From: Rhipicephalus microplus
Lineage: Eukaryota > Arthropoda > Arachnida > Ixodida > Ixodidae
DNA: 64,000 bases
Assembly (NCBI RefSeq): GCF_043290135.1
Contig: NC_134707.1
Coordinates: 73,164,508 to 73,228,507, forward strand
Direction of reading: 5' to 3'
Notes under the pieces: generated by a model
Databases searched by the model: none
Seen by the model: only the letters and a program-made list of their open reading frames with translations
Told to the model about the DNA's origin: nothing
Part shown: one piece after another, positions 1-11,310 of the stretch
How positions within the stretch are numbered: the first letter of the stretch is position 1
Layout of the letters: every line of letters starts with the position of its first letter
Program-made: the position numbers and the translations under genes

Positions 1-943
1 AGTACGTTGGTAATGATGACTCGTCAGTTGAGAGGATATGTACAAAGTTAACTCTATAGTTTGGGAGCAGAATATCAAGCTAGAAGGTGCGCGTCCCACG
101 TGTGTGTCGTCGACTTTGTTTCACAGGCAGCAAGATATAAAGCGTACAGAAGAAGCATAGCATCCATCGTAAGCAGTCGTTTATTTAAAATAAATGGTTA
201 TTTACAAGGACGAAAAAAAGTTTAAAAATTTCCGTTGACGACGCTGCTACTGTCTGACGCAAATGGCTGACTGACAGCGGTCAGGTGTGTGGACGCAAAC
301 AACAGTACGAGACATACTATGTAGCAGGACGTAGGGCGAAACTGCCATGGTTGCTTTGACGCTGAGTGAGTGCTCTTCGAAAAAGTTTCTATTCGGATTG
401 TTTCAGCAAAACATAAACTACTTACCCTCAATGAGATGTATTACTCGCGTGTTTTTTGCAACGCTGCAACACGAGTATATAGACAATATGAGATCTTGTA
501 TACCTATCTGATGGTCTAGTGTGACATCGCCAAGAATCGCCACGCTGAGCCACTCATACTGTGTCGCTATGAGCACGGACATGCGCAGGAATGCCAGAAA
601 CAACCAGCGAGAGGATCCCCAAGAAGCATCGGTGGAGTACGTGAGCTGCACCTTGGATACCCCCGTACTGGGGGCCCTGACCTCCAAGACCCCGACAGTA
701 ACACTGCTGGTACAACCGCACTTTCAGTTTCATAGCAGTTCGCCGATATCTTTTAGCTCTTTTCTTGCAACCTGACACGCATTCCTAAATATTGCAGTGA
801 ATAGCTCTGTTAGTCACACATGTAAAGCGATTTGTAGAGCACAAAACAGACGTCAAGTGAGGCAGAGACGATTTAAAAGCACGAGACACCAACTAGGGTT
901 TATTGAATACCACCTGCCTACAACATCCTAATCCGAATCTTAA
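1..943. other. No recognisable gene
   Basis: I see only short open frames on both strands here, none with a recognisable motif, codon bias or splice context. The only local structure noticed is a small palindrome, ccccgtactgggg, near 660-672. It is probably intergenic or intronic sequence. Confidence 0.5.
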
Positions 944-954
944 CGCCACAGGTG

Positions 955-1193
955 GCCCCGCCACGGTGGTCTAGTGGCTAAGGTACTCGGCTGCTGACCC
1001 GCAGGTCGCGGGTTCAAATCCCGGCTGCGGCGGCTGCATTTCCGATGGAGGCGGAAATGTCGTAGGCCCGTGTGCTCAGAGTTGGGTGCACGTTAAAGAA
1101 CCCCAGGTGGTCAAAATTTCCGGAGTCCTCCACTACGGCGTCTCTCATAATCATATGGTGGTTTTGGGACGTTAAACCCCACAAATCAATCAT
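955..1193 (+). mobile_element. Ruka-type tRNA-derived SINE, full length
   Basis: This is a complete copy of about 239 bp. It starts at gccccgccacgg and has an A box (tggtctagtggc) and a B box (gggttcaaatccc) for RNA polymerase III. A short hairpin (catttccg/cggaaatg) follows, then the conserved body (cacgttaaagaacccc), ending in cacaaatcaatca. A perfect 11-bp direct repeat, cgccacaggtg, lies on both sides (944-954 and 1194-1204). That is the target-site duplication expected of LINE-driven insertion. Ruka is a SINE family described from ticks; the name is given from memory of its sequence. Confidence 0.9.
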
Positions 1194-1204
1194 CGCCACA
1201 GGTG

Positions 1205-1959
1205 TACACACATGCTTGGAACAATGTAACGTACGGCTAATTTTTTATAATAGCAGGAAAGATATCTTCATTACATTCAGCCTGTGTCCGACAAATACTT
1301 GTTCTTTCCCTGGAGATAGTGCTTTGAAGAAGAAGATGCACCCCCTTCGAGCAGAATCGCCAACACTCGCCTCGCTCGGCTCGTGCTTGTATTGTTGCTG
1401 CCTCTGAGCGATCCTTCACGCTGCCTCGCCACTGAGGCCTATATGCACTCAGACAACTAATAAACCCTGTCACCTATGGTGGAGGGTGCTGTTAATCTTT
1501 GTCGCTACACGCTGGAGCTGCCAAACCACACGTTTTTGCCCCATCATGGCCAACAACGCCAATCTACCGTAGCCTTCATACCAGTTCGTCATCTGCCCAA
1601 GGCATCGTTGCCTACGGGGCCCGAAAGTCTTCAGCGGTGCAGATGACACAGACGTGAATGATTGTCTTGACCACAACAAACCGGTGACAGTAGGACGACC
1701 CTGAAAAGCTAGGCCACATATTTTACCTTACAGGCGTCACCGAATCGTGGTACAACAACCACAAGCACAAAACACAACATCCCCACATTTAGTGTCTTAA
1801 AGACGTCTTTCTCAGTAGTGTTCGATCGACCAGCTGTCCGCAAGCTGCGCACAACACGGTGCTTGCGTGTGTGGTCACAGAATACTGGACAAAGCTTCAC
1901 AGGCTGCATTTAGGATATCGTTGCCCTTTGTATAGGTGAAAAAGACACCATGCCCGAAA
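1205..1959. other. No recognisable gene
   Basis: The open frames here are short and lack motifs. The right part may hold an unrecognisable 5' portion of the LINE that can be read from about 1960, but I cannot show this. Confidence 0.4.
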
Positions 1960-4235
1960 AAAACTTGTGTTATGGACTTCCTGCAGGACACTGTTTTGGA
2001 CCTGCTAAACCGAATCTAGCACCACCGTGTTAGCGGCCGCTCGACACTCGCCGTCTTCATGGACGTTGTGAAAGCAATGTGACTGTGTGCTTCAAACAGG
2101 CATCGTCAACGGACTCAAAGCCATGGGTATTTCGAGAAGTGCTCTTGGTTTGCTACATGAATTTATCAGAGACTGGTGTGTCTGGGTTAAGCTTGGAAAT
2201 GTCAGTAGCGAAGACTGATGCGTTTTCCTCCTCGTTCCACAAAGAAGTATGCTAACTCCTTTGCTTTTTAATGCTGTCATGGCCAGCCTTCCTGGTACTC
2301 TGTAAGCAGCCCTTAAAGCAGTTACATTATCCAACTATGCCGTTATCTGCATCTGAATCTCAAGGTACCAACACAAACGTCTGACCAGGGTAGCACAGGG
2401 CACCATTTCCATCATTGAACGTCATTTGTCTACATTTGACCTGTCTCTATCAGCGGATAAATCCGCCTTCATCCTATTCCCGGGGACGCGGCAGGAGTCA
2501 AAGCGCCCATCTTATAATACAAGAGGCAATTTCATTCATCAAGCTACAAGTGGTCGTTTCCTGAGCGTTATCATCGATGATTAAGTTACTAGGTCGACGA
2601 GCGGTAGATGGTATTGTGGCGAATCTGTGCATAGACTCAACACTCTTCGCCGCATGGCAGGTGTACGCTGGGGAAACAATCGTATGTCGATGCTCAAGCT
2701 GAGTGCTGAGCTCATAAAAGCTGAATTCTTCACCAACTGCTGCTGATGTCGCCATCACCAAGCCAGTTTGAACGCCTGGAGGCAGAGCACAGGAAGAATC
2801 TTCGATTGGCGATGGGAGCCCCTTAGGCAGCGTCAAGCAAGGGTCAGCGATGAAGCCGATTCTCTACCATCCTGCCTCCCTGCGTCTCAGGCTTTGTTGG
2901 TGCAGCTATCAAGACTGGGCGAGTCCTCCACGGGCAAGGCCCTTCTCCGTCAGCTAAGAGCAAGACCTGACTCACACTTTCACGCGGCACTGAACACATT
3001 TCAACATTTACGCTTGAAATAGCGTCAATGAAGCCCTCTCGACCCGACATGGCTTTTTGTGGACGTTGCAGGTAATTACAGGGTACATAAACTGACAACG
3101 AAACGCACTGTTCCAGCTGAGGAAGCAAAGTTTCTGGTTTTGTACCATTTGAGCACCATGTAGCGTGGTCACCTACAAGTTTACACTGACGGACCAATGT
3201 GCACACAGGCGGATAGCTATGCAACGGCTTTCTGCATACCCTCCTTGGGCGGGTCATGGTCGGGCCGCCTGCATCGTGTTGTGTCATCCACAACAGTAGA
3301 TAGCACAGCAACCACCGTGGTTTTGCGAAACTTCCAAACGCTTTCTGCACGAGATGTGGTAGTGCTGACTCATATATAGTCGGCGTTAAACGACTGCTTC
3401 GAGGGCTACCTCAAAAATATCACAGGAAAATCACTGACGCTTATTAAACACCAAATCGGCAAGAGCATCAATGTAAATTTTCGTTGATCCCATCCCACAT
3501 TAGAATTGAAGGCAATGAAAAAGCTGATGCTCTCGCACGCGAAGCGCGAACTTGAGTTCCAAAACTAAGAGCTCTTAAAACTTACCAGAACAACAAGGCT
3601 GTAGTCCCGCCGCGGTGGTCTAGTGGCTAAAGTACTCGGCTGCTGACCCGCAGGTCGCGGGCTCAAATCCCAGCTGTGGTGGCTGCATTTCCGATGGAGG
3701 CGGAAATGTTGTAGGCCCGTGTGCTCAGGTTTGGGTGCACATTAAAAACCCTATGTGGTCAAAATTTTCGAGGCCCTCCACTACGGCGTCTATCATAATC
3801 ATATCGTGGTTTAGGGACGTTGAACCACACAAATCAATCAAATCAACAACAAGGCTGTAATACGCAATCACTTCAGTCCGATCCACAAGTTTCCGCATCA
3901 GTTATGCGTAGTTCACGGACTTTCTAGAAAATAAGCGACGCTGCTTCAATAAATAAGAACTGGCTCTACATACACGCTGGCTTGGTCATTCAAGACTGGG
4001 CAAAGCGCTTCCCGTTTTGTGCGGTTTGTGGTGACATCGGTGGCATCGAACATTTCATTTGGATGTGCCCGCAGTTTGACAAAGAAGGAACAGAGATGGT
4101 ACGCAGCTTGCAAAAAGTTTGTCAAAAGTACGAGACATTGGAAAATGTCACTTTTTCCCTAAGGACACACGGTGACAATGAAGAGCGTGCAACGAATCCT
4201 TATAGCTTTTCTGCGAGGCACTGGGCGGAATGACA
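1960..4235 (+). pseudogene. Decayed LINE with reverse transcriptase and RNase H
   Basis: A non-LTR retrotransposon relic reads left to right through many stops and frameshifts. Near 2050-2085 a frame gives LAVFMDVVKA, which is RT motif A. Near 2240-2300 the region matching PQGSVLSPLLF of a sister copy can be traced. The YADD box near 2330 is damaged (NYAVIC). After the RT, LRLAMGAP (about 2800) belongs to the connecting region, and VYTDGP (about 3180) is the first acidic motif of an RNase H domain. The 3' end encodes a C-x2-C-x7-H-x4-C motif (CAVCGDIGGIEHFIWMC, about 4020-4070), as at the C terminus of many LINE polyproteins. RT plus RNase H suggests the I/R1/LOA group. A Ruka SINE (3604-3844) splits it. 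It is not functional. Confidence 0.75.
3604..3844 (+). mobile_element. Ruka-type SINE inserted in a LINE relic
   Basis: This is a full-length Ruka copy (gtcccgccgcgg to cacacaaatcaatcaaatc). The A box is intact and the B box slightly altered (gctcaaatccc). A perfect 15-bp target-site duplication, aacaacaaggctgta, flanks it at 3589-3603 and 3845-3859. The duplicated bases belong to the surrounding LINE frame, so the SINE is younger than that LINE. Confidence 0.9.
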
Positions 4236-4321
4236 TGTGGTGATTGACCCCAGTATTGTTCAAGTGGAACAAATGCCGGCCTTTTAGTTTAAGCTAACCC
4301 CGCCTTTGCAACATCACAACC

Positions 4322-4850
4322 ACAGCCACACGAGCCAGCAACGCTGGCAACAAGAACCGCTTCTAATTCTCGGCTCAAATAATCACAAAGAGCCTGCTGC
4401 ACCGGCACAACACAGAACTAACGCACAGAGGCAGACGGAAATTGCGGAACTAACAAACCCAGCAGACTAGAAGTCATCGAAACATATGGTGCGAAACATA
4501 ACGGCATGAGAGCATACTCACACGCCACTACCAGTAGAATACGAGCCATCAACTCGCCTTTGCGGACGCCCGAAACCAGCGTGGTCTCTGTTCCACGGTA
4601 CTCATGGAGGAAGAAAAAACCATCGCGTCTACGCGGCCGTCCTCGCATCCCATCGCCCTGCCACCAAAAGGCCCATGGGCATGTCTCACTTCCCTTCTTA
4701 TCTGGCAGCCATTTTGCGCCCCCTTTGGCTTTTGTGACACTGACGCTTGTCACGCGCATGCACAATGCGGGTGTGTTCTCGTCGCCCTCTTTTTGACGTG
4801 CGTGCTGCAGATAAGGGTCAATCGGTCCGACAGGATATTGAAAATCTCAC
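4322..4850 (+). repeat. Dispersed repeat family A, copy 1
   Basis: About 530 bp resembles 35103-35640 in the same orientation. Shared landmarks include agcaacgctgg, tagaatacgagccatc, ccatcgcg and gcgtgctgcagataaggg. Both copies are GC-richer than the surrounding DNA. No protein motif is seen, and the class (solo LTR, non-autonomous element or other) is undetermined. Confidence 0.6.
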
Positions 4851-5249
4851 ATCTGAAGCGCCTATGTTTGCCTTTTCTTAAGGACGATAGTTCTTCTTGG
4901 GCACCTTCGACAGAAAAATTTTGGTCTGTCTGTCTCTCTGTCTATACATTTGTCTGTTTGTCCGCCCTAACAATACCTCAAACGGCACCGAACGGCCAAC
5001 CACATTCGCAGCGCCCACCAATATTGCTAAAGGTTTAGCGTTCATCGTTGTGCGATGGTAAAAAAAAACAATTATTGTGCATATCTGAGGCGCCATAACA
5101 ACACTTCGAAGTTTTCTATGTCTGTTTTTATACTAGAAGAGGCACACACAAGTTACTCTAAGGAATGTAGCACTTAACGCGCGCTGCGCTGACAGTGCAA
5201 CGCGTTGCTCAAAAAGTTGTTTCCAACGCTTTGCTACGACGTCACGGAG

Positions 5250-5560
5250 GTGGCACCTGCCCGTCGCTTTGCGTTCTACACCTTATCACCTCCGAGACTG
5301 GCACGCATCTTTCTCCGCGGGCTGCACGCCTTCGTTTTTGAAGATAACTGCCAGATGGCGCTTGTGTCTAACGTGCCTCGATGCGCTCGTTCGCCTCCGC
5401 TACACGCTCGAGGCACTCTAACCCCGCGCCTCCAGAATACCCTTCACCAATTTTCTTGCGCAGAACATCAAATAAACGTTTTGTTCACTCTCTCCAGACG
5501 CAAGACTATCGTCTTTCAACTTCATTTGCGGTATAACATGCAAATTTGGAACCAATTTTT
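5250..5560 (+). repeat. Dispersed repeat family B, copy 1
   Basis: This resembles 46220-46530 in the same orientation. Shared blocks are ttgcgttctac, gatgcgctcgttcgcctccgc, caccaattttcttgcgcaga, catcaaataaacg and cactctctccagacgcaag. The aataaacg block near 5470 could mark a transcript 3' end. No coding capacity is recognised. Confidence 0.6.
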
Positions 5561-5687
5561 TCTTCCTCTCTTCGTTCGTGTGTGCGCGCCTTATCCAGGT
5601 AAAAGACGAACCAACTAGTTTATTTAGCTGTGCCTGCTGCCTTAGATTTGGGTGGTTTCTAATAGCGCACGATAAGTATTCATATCG

Positions 5688-5847
5688 TCGCTGCTGAGCC
5701 ACAGGTCGCGAGATTGAATCCCAGTTGTGGCGGCTGCATTTGCGGTGGAGGTGAAAATGCTGTATGCCCGTGGGCTCAGATTCGGGTGCAGCGGCTGTCA
5801 TATTCATACGGTGGTTTTGGGGCGTTAAGCCCCGAATTTCGATCAAG
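5688..5847 (+). mobile_element. Degenerate Ruka-type SINE
   Basis: This diverged fragment begins inside the tRNA-like head (gctgctgagccacaggtcgcgag). It keeps the catttgcgg/gtgaaaatg remnant of the hairpin and ends with ggcgttaagcccc. The block around gttaaagaacccc is deleted. No target-site duplication was found, so it is an old copy. Confidence 0.8.
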
Positions 5848-6509
5848 TTAGCGTTCGTTACGGTAGCTCACTGTTTCTATAACTGAGGGGCAGCCCGCAG
5901 GCGGTGAGTGTGTAACGCAGGAACAGTGGTGCGAAACTGTAGCATGAAATTCCGTGTATGCTGTTCTAGAAATGCGCTTGTTGGTGGTTAGCGCTCGTGT
6001 GTCGTCTCGTGTCGTGTTTCGCGCCTGTGTGTATATCGCTACATCCTTTCATACGCCTTCCTAGATAAAAGACAGAGCCCGTAAGAAGCGCGAAGCTTTG
6101 ATTTTGATGGAACACAGACCCTACAATTTTCATTTACGAATTTTCTTTTTGATTATAAGCTTTATACTAATGTTGACTTTTGAATGCTTTAACTTCATAT
6201 TTATAATAATAACATCACCTTATTTAATAATTCTGGCGTTTTCCAAAGTAATCGGTCAAAAGGACACTAGAAAACACCATAATTTGGCGCGCATTAATGA
6301 AGTGCTATTTCACAATCCCCCCCCCCCTCCTCAAAACACTCATTGGGTAACTACTGCAAGCACCCTTGCTTGACACTCACTAGAGCATTAATAATAAATT
6401 TAGGGGGTAGTAGGCTGGCATTCGTTATGCTATTTTTCGTCATTCTTCTGAGTAGTGTCGTATCCGCTAAACACTTGCAAGAAATTTTGTGCCAATTGTT
6501 CATGCAGAG
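5848..6509. other. No recognisable gene; AT-rich stretch
   Basis: Very AT-rich sequence lies at about 6110-6240 and a run of nine C at about 6318-6326. Open frames are short, and the one at 6098-6373 is hydrophobic only because of its base composition. Confidence 0.45.
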
Positions 6510-7130
6510 GCTGAGGACGCTGAGGAATGAGAGAGAAACAACGTTTATTTACGCATCTCGCTTGCGGGAAGTCACAAGCCACGCAGGGCGCGGGTATTCC
6601 ATATATATGAAGACTACGGCTAATAGAGTCCTATAGTACCAGGCCCTAGATCTTGAGGACGTTGTGCTCCGGCTAGGCTTTGGATACTCGGGCTCCTCCG
6701 CTCCCGTTGTCCGGGGCGTCGGCTCCCTTTCTCCTCTGCTTTGCTAGGGCCTCCTCAAGCCGCTAGATGGCCCTTCGTTGCGTGGTTGAGTCTTCGGAGC
6801 GTATCCATGCACCCACCTCTTCGGGATACGTGGCGTCCTGGCACTGCCCATTCCCATTGTTCACACCACTGTTAGAGCCGCCCCAAATGATGTGGCGGAA
6901 GGTGGCTAGTTCATGTTCGCAAACGCTACACTTTGCGTCCACAAACATGTCGGGGCATACGTGTCGGGCCAATGCTGGCGTTAGCACGCATTCTGTCTGC
7001 AGTTGTCGGAGCTTCACTGCTTCCGCACATGACAGTTCACGATGCGGGCGTGGAAAGGCTCTTCTGGCCTCTCTGTATGCCGCCAGGATCCCTCCATAGT
7101 CGGTGAGGGGATCGAAGTCTCGCATGCCAA
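6510..7130 (-). pseudogene. 3' end of a LINE polyprotein
   Basis: The minus-strand frame 7125-6763 reads like the extreme C terminus of a tick LINE polyprotein. It contains LRQLQTECVLTPALARH followed by a zinc-binding pattern, CSVCEHELATFRHIIWG, in which the last Cys of the usual C-x2-C-H-C set is lost. The frame continues through a degenerate tail to about 6660. A minus-strand AATAAA near 6540 may be the 3' end. The RT part is absent, so the copy is 5' truncated. Confidence 0.6.
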
Positions 7131-7143
7131 CAAACCACGAGTT

Positions 7144-7330
7144 CCGGCGTAGCTCAGTGGTCGAATACTGGGTTGGCAGCCGGTGGATCCGAGATTGAGC
7201 CCCAATGTGCCATTAGTGCTAGGTTTTTTTTTTTCTACTTCCACCCGATATGGTTACGGACACCGGCGGTGGCGGACAGCTGTGCATGACCCGAGTAGTG
7301 ATCTTATAACAGCTTTCGCTGTAAAACACC
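7144..7330 (+). mobile_element. Second type of tRNA-derived SINE
   Basis: The head has a tRNA-like A box (gcgtagctcagtggtcg) and a weak B box (gagattgagcccc) with suitable spacing. After a run of T the body continues to an end with agctttcgctgtaaaac (about 7310-7326). The body does not match Ruka, so this is a separate SINE family. No target-site duplication was identified. Confidence 0.55.
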
Positions 7331-8878
7331 ACTTTTACAGGAACAAAACTCAATACAATTTGTACTACTAACGTTGATTCGACGACACCTTAAGATATTT
7401 ATTTGTACAGTAATCCACTGTTCACAGCGAAAGAACCAAGTATTAGCTACTAGGCTAAGTAACTTTTACAGTTGTATTTTTGAGATAAATAAATGATCTT
7501 CGGCAAAAAGTGTCTTGTGTCTCATAACATCAAAAAAATAGCTAAACTATTCACGTTGTTCACGGAGCTTCGGCGGATTATTTACAAAACACGCACGCAA
7601 GCAGCTTCAGAAGGCAAATTTTATTGTAATATTCTGCGTCACCTTAGTACACCAGCGTTCCTAAAGAGCTGTTGGTACAATGCCGGGAGATCTATGTATG
7701 TCTCCCAGTGCTCCACTGTTACGACCGGCACTCGGGGAGACAAGAAAGAGGCGTTCTTGGATCTTCGCACAAATCGTATAAGGCTTGACAGCCAATGCTC
7801 GCCCTGTATTGTTTTTCCCAGCCAAGAAGCGAGGCGCCGTGCCGTCAGTTGCCGTAAACAGTTCACCGAGACAAACACAGAAGTTTCCACGGACGCAACA
7901 TGTTCTTAGGAAAAGACAGTGGCATCAGCCGCCACTCGCCTCGCTAATTAAGCGAGCAGTTCAACGAACCCATTTCAACTTTGTTACGTCGACCACTTTT
8001 TATGTATCTTGTCGTCTGTGCGGAGGACCCCTCCCCCAGCGACACTCACACGGAAAGGAAGAGCCACGTTGGTGACACGTTGCAGTGCAGTGACCATGCC
8101 TGGATAGTGGACGCTTATCTGGGCTGGTGTCGGCATCACTCTCAGAAGTGGTGTGTGTCATGTAAATGGACAGTGAAATCTGCACCAATTGCCCGAACTA
8201 CGCACCAGGGAAGACGTGCCCTTCAAAATGAGCCTCTTTGCTCATTCTAAGTGCTCGCCATGTATATAATGTGGATAAACTCTCCTTTAGGTTCACCTTC
8301 TAGCTGCCTCGACATCTCAATCCCGGGTATCCGGGGCCGCAAAGCTAGGTCGTAACTCTACGAGCTTGTAGTTGCCATGCGAACCTCTTCCTGAACCCCA
8401 CCTCTTCCATGCCTCTGCTTGCTGCAGCCAATCCATCAGCGTTCTAAGTATATGAAACAGACACTACTCTTTCGTTTACTCTACTTTTTCGAGTTTTTTA
8501 TAAACTGCAAGGAAAGTTGCTGGCGCCGAATGTGCGAGAGCACTTCACAGCCTACCATTGCCTACTTCGAACAGCGTAGATTTTTATCTCGCCTCCATAC
8601 TTCTCAGATTCGAGCCACCTCTAAGCCAAGTTTACTGAAAAAATGTAAAAGCCGCACCCCGAATACACAAAAAGAAAAAAAAGGGGACTGGATAGTGCGT
8701 AAAAGGAGGATGTAAATAGGGGATAGGGCGTCAATAGGGAGCGTGTATAGTGAGACACGATGACTCCTTCTCCTGTCTCCTTTTTTCTTTTCGTTTATTT
8801 GATGTGCGTCCGTGATATTTCTTCAGTAAGAACCAACTTACCCAATGACACGTTTTAGTAAGCCTATAAAAGGCAAAT
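7331..8878. other. No recognisable gene
   Basis: Several open frames of 60-140 codons occur on both strands, but none carries a motif I recognise. A TATA-like stretch (tatataatgtgg) near 8262 could belong to an LTR of the BEL/Pao fragment further right. I found no matching second copy, so this is not called. Confidence 0.4.
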
Positions 8879-8880
8879 CT

Positions 8881-8914
8881 CACCGCAGTGGTCTAGTGGC
8901 TAAGGTACTCGGCT
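8881..8914 (+). mobile_element. Ruka 5' head fragment
   Basis: Only the first ~34 bases of Ruka are present (caccgcagtggtctagtggc to actcggct), ending in the A-box region. The sequence switches abruptly to a retrotransposon gag frame at 8915. The junction marks either a rearrangement or an aborted SINE copy. Confidence 0.75.
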
Positions 8915-9965
8915 AACGCCAAGGAGTTATTCACTTTTCTCCGCATTCAAGTGGAAACCCGTGAGGAGGGCCGGTTACAGTCTCGTCGTGTGTCGCAAGA
9001 CGAAGCCAGAACCCACATATCCGAAGAAACGCATGGCACAAAAATTATACCGTCAGCGTCCGCCCTGACGGGCTCTACGTTGCCTGTTAGACCGGCGTGT
9101 TCACTCTGCCACAGCAAGGATCACATGATCGCTGATTGCAATGCCAACCTATCGGCTGAAGAGAAGCGGGCAAGGCTACAGTAGAACGATTGTCGCTTCC
9201 GCTGTGAAACACAAAACCACACGGCCAGAATGTGCAGGAAGTCATTCAATCTTAGGTGTGGTACCTGCCAGCGACGCCACTTGATCATTCTCTGCGAGTT
9301 ATCACGCCCAGCCGAAGATCCGCACCTCAACGCAGGATCCCCAGCATTTTCTCAATCGCCCCAATTAACCACGCGAACGATCACTACCACCCAGAGTCAC
9401 ATTAAGTCCACTCACGTATTGTTACAGACAGGTCGAATTTGGGCCGAGCCTGGAAACCACCGACGCCTCATGCGGGTACTGCTGGACAGCGGCGGTCAGC
9501 GCACGTACATTCGTGCACACCTGACAAGGACGCTTCACTGCTCCGTCGTGGCAAAAGAAAAGCTCTCCCTTGTCACTTTTAGAGGATCCAAGTCACGAAG
9601 GGGACTCTGCACCGAGCGTGTCAACGTGCGTCTTCGAAGTCAGTTGGACGATTAAGCAATTACCTACGAAGCGCCAAGGATTCTTGAAATTTGCTATGTC
9701 GCAAGCCCACCACTCGACCCCAACATTTAGCACCGGCTCGAAGATCGGGGATACAACGCAGCTGACAACTTTCAACCAAATACGTTGCAACCGGGCAAGA
9801 TCAGTGTCATCATAGGATCGGACACCTATTCCAAGGTCACCACCGGCAATATTGACCGCGTAACCGAAGCGCTGGCAGCAATAGAGACAATGTTTGGTTG
9901 GATGCTACGTGGGTCCTTGTCATATGACAGCATCTAGTGCACGGTTTGTCTTGGGCCGGAATCCT
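8915..9965 (+). pseudogene. BEL/Pao LTR-retrotransposon gag-protease fragment
   Basis: Consecutive frames read as the gag-pol junction of a BEL/Pao element. First come CCHC-like knuckles: CSLCHSKDHMIADC (about 9101-9142), then CRFRCETQNHTARMC and CGTCQRRHLIILC. Next is an aspartic-protease motif, VLLDSGGQRTYI (about 9477-9512), where the family usually has LLDSGSQ. Last is IIGSDTYSKVTTGNIDRVTE (about 9810-9870) with LAAIETMFGWMLRG. Stops after EEKRARLQ and RLRSQLDD, plus a frameshift, make it non-functional. RT, integrase and LTRs are not visible here. Confidence 0.7.
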
Positions 9966-10714
9966 TCTATAACGCACACAGACATATCTTCAATGTGGTG
10001 ATTTGGTACCATCAGGAGAGATAAAGGGCCTTCGCGAACCTTAAACAAGCACCATTATCTGTCTGTATGGGAGCAAGGTATCTCCACAGAAAATAAGTGT
10101 CATCAACCTGACTACGCAGTCTCTAGCGGCAGGAACTTGGAAGAGGGTGAGACGCCGGCCAAGCTGGTCGACGCTCATCACTGCCGCGTGCACCGGCGTC
10201 GTGAGCGCCAGCGTGTTCGTGACGCCATACTTAAACAACTCGTCCCAGACCAGCCAGCGTTTGGGCGACTACTACGATAGGCATCACGTCTTCGTAATTA
10301 TGCACGCCGAGTACGTCGGCCTAACACATGCCAAGAAGAGCCTCCGCCTCATCAGCATCGGTTCCACCGACGGCAAGGGGTGCGACAGACGCAAATCAAC
10401 AGCCGTAGTGCACAGACGATTCCGGTAGCAAAGCAAGTTCGTTTTAACACATACTGCGCTCTCGGTAGGTACAATTCTTCTTGGCCTCTCTGGGATGATG
10501 TCGAATAATAGTCTGGATCGGAGCAACCTGGAGTGGTGCAGACTTCATCGATGCATGCATCTTGGCTACCCTGGGAGGATGTTGCAAAATATTCCCTTGG
10601 AGCGGGCCAGATTGTCGAAGAGGGCGAAGTGGGGATAGGCACGCGCTAGAAATGAACAGCTTGGGCTCCATGACGAATAAACGGGTGGTATCCACCTAAC
10701 GTCTGCGGACCGGT
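9966..10714. other. No recognisable gene
   Basis: A plus-strand frame at 10147-10428 (93 codons) and minus-strand frames at 10352-10695 are open but match nothing I know. Base composition is somewhat GC-rich up to about 10420. They may be parts of the neighbouring retroelements. Confidence 0.4.
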
Positions 10715-10860
10715 TATTTGTTGCATAAGGGGTGATTGTTTTTCACACATTCTGCTGTCACGTTATTGATGGCATGAATACGGTCTATTGTTGAGTAGCA
10801 TGTACGAAATCCTGCTTGGTCTTGTAACGTTGCTATCTGTCTCTTCGGGATTCCTAAGCT
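10715..10860 (-). pseudogene. LINE reverse transcriptase fragment
   Basis: A minus-strand frame contains QAGFRTCYSTIDRIHAIN, a typical RT block (QAGFR-x-YSTxDHIH) just upstream of the catalytic motif A in RTE/Jockey-type LINEs. Only about 45 residues remain. The next fragment (from 10875) lies on the opposite strand, so at least two elements have been joined here. Confidence 0.6.
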
Positions 10861-10874
10861 GCCGGCGGATATCA

Positions 10875-11310
10875 CTGTTCCAGCTTCGGAAGCAATGTTT
10901 TTTTGTGTTGGAACAATTGAGTGCCACTTACCGCGATCACCTAACAGAGTACACCGGCAGATGGTTATGCATACCAATGGATAGCTGAAAAGCCGCTTTC
11001 TGCATACCCTCTCTAGGCATGTCATATACGGGTCGCCTGGATTGTGTCATGTTGTCTACATCGGTGGGAAGCACCGCAATCACCTTAGGTTTCAGAAAAT
11101 TGTGATCCGTTTCTTCACGAGATGTAGCAGTGCTGACGGATTCACAGCCGCCATCACAACCACTGCAACATTGCCTACCTCAAGGAACGTCCTCAAGGCT
11201 GTATCTGGTGCTCATCAAACACCTCCTCGGCAATAGCTTTAATGTCAAGTTTCAGTGGATCCCATCCCACTTTGGAATTGAAGTCAATAAAAAAAGCTCA
11301 GGTAGAACAA
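10875..11310 (+). pseudogene. RNase H fragment of the same LINE family as 1960-4235
   Basis: Plus-strand frames resemble the RNase H part of the 1960-4235 relic. FQLRKQCFFVLEQLSATYR matches the segment before VYTDG there, AAFCIPSLGMSYTGRLDCV matches TAFCIPSLGGSWSGRLHRV, and FQWIPSHFGIEVNKK is the WVPSHVGIxGNExA block with the catalytic His. Frameshifts and stops interrupt it throughout. Confidence 0.65.

Noticed and set aside
955..1060. tRNA gene
   Set aside because: A and B boxes are present, but the rest does not form an acceptor stem and the sequence continues into a SINE body. The same holds for the other SINE heads.
7880..8300. LTR with a TATA box next to the BEL/Pao fragment
   Set aside because: A TATA-like word is present, but no second copy, no tg...ca ends and no primer-binding site were found.
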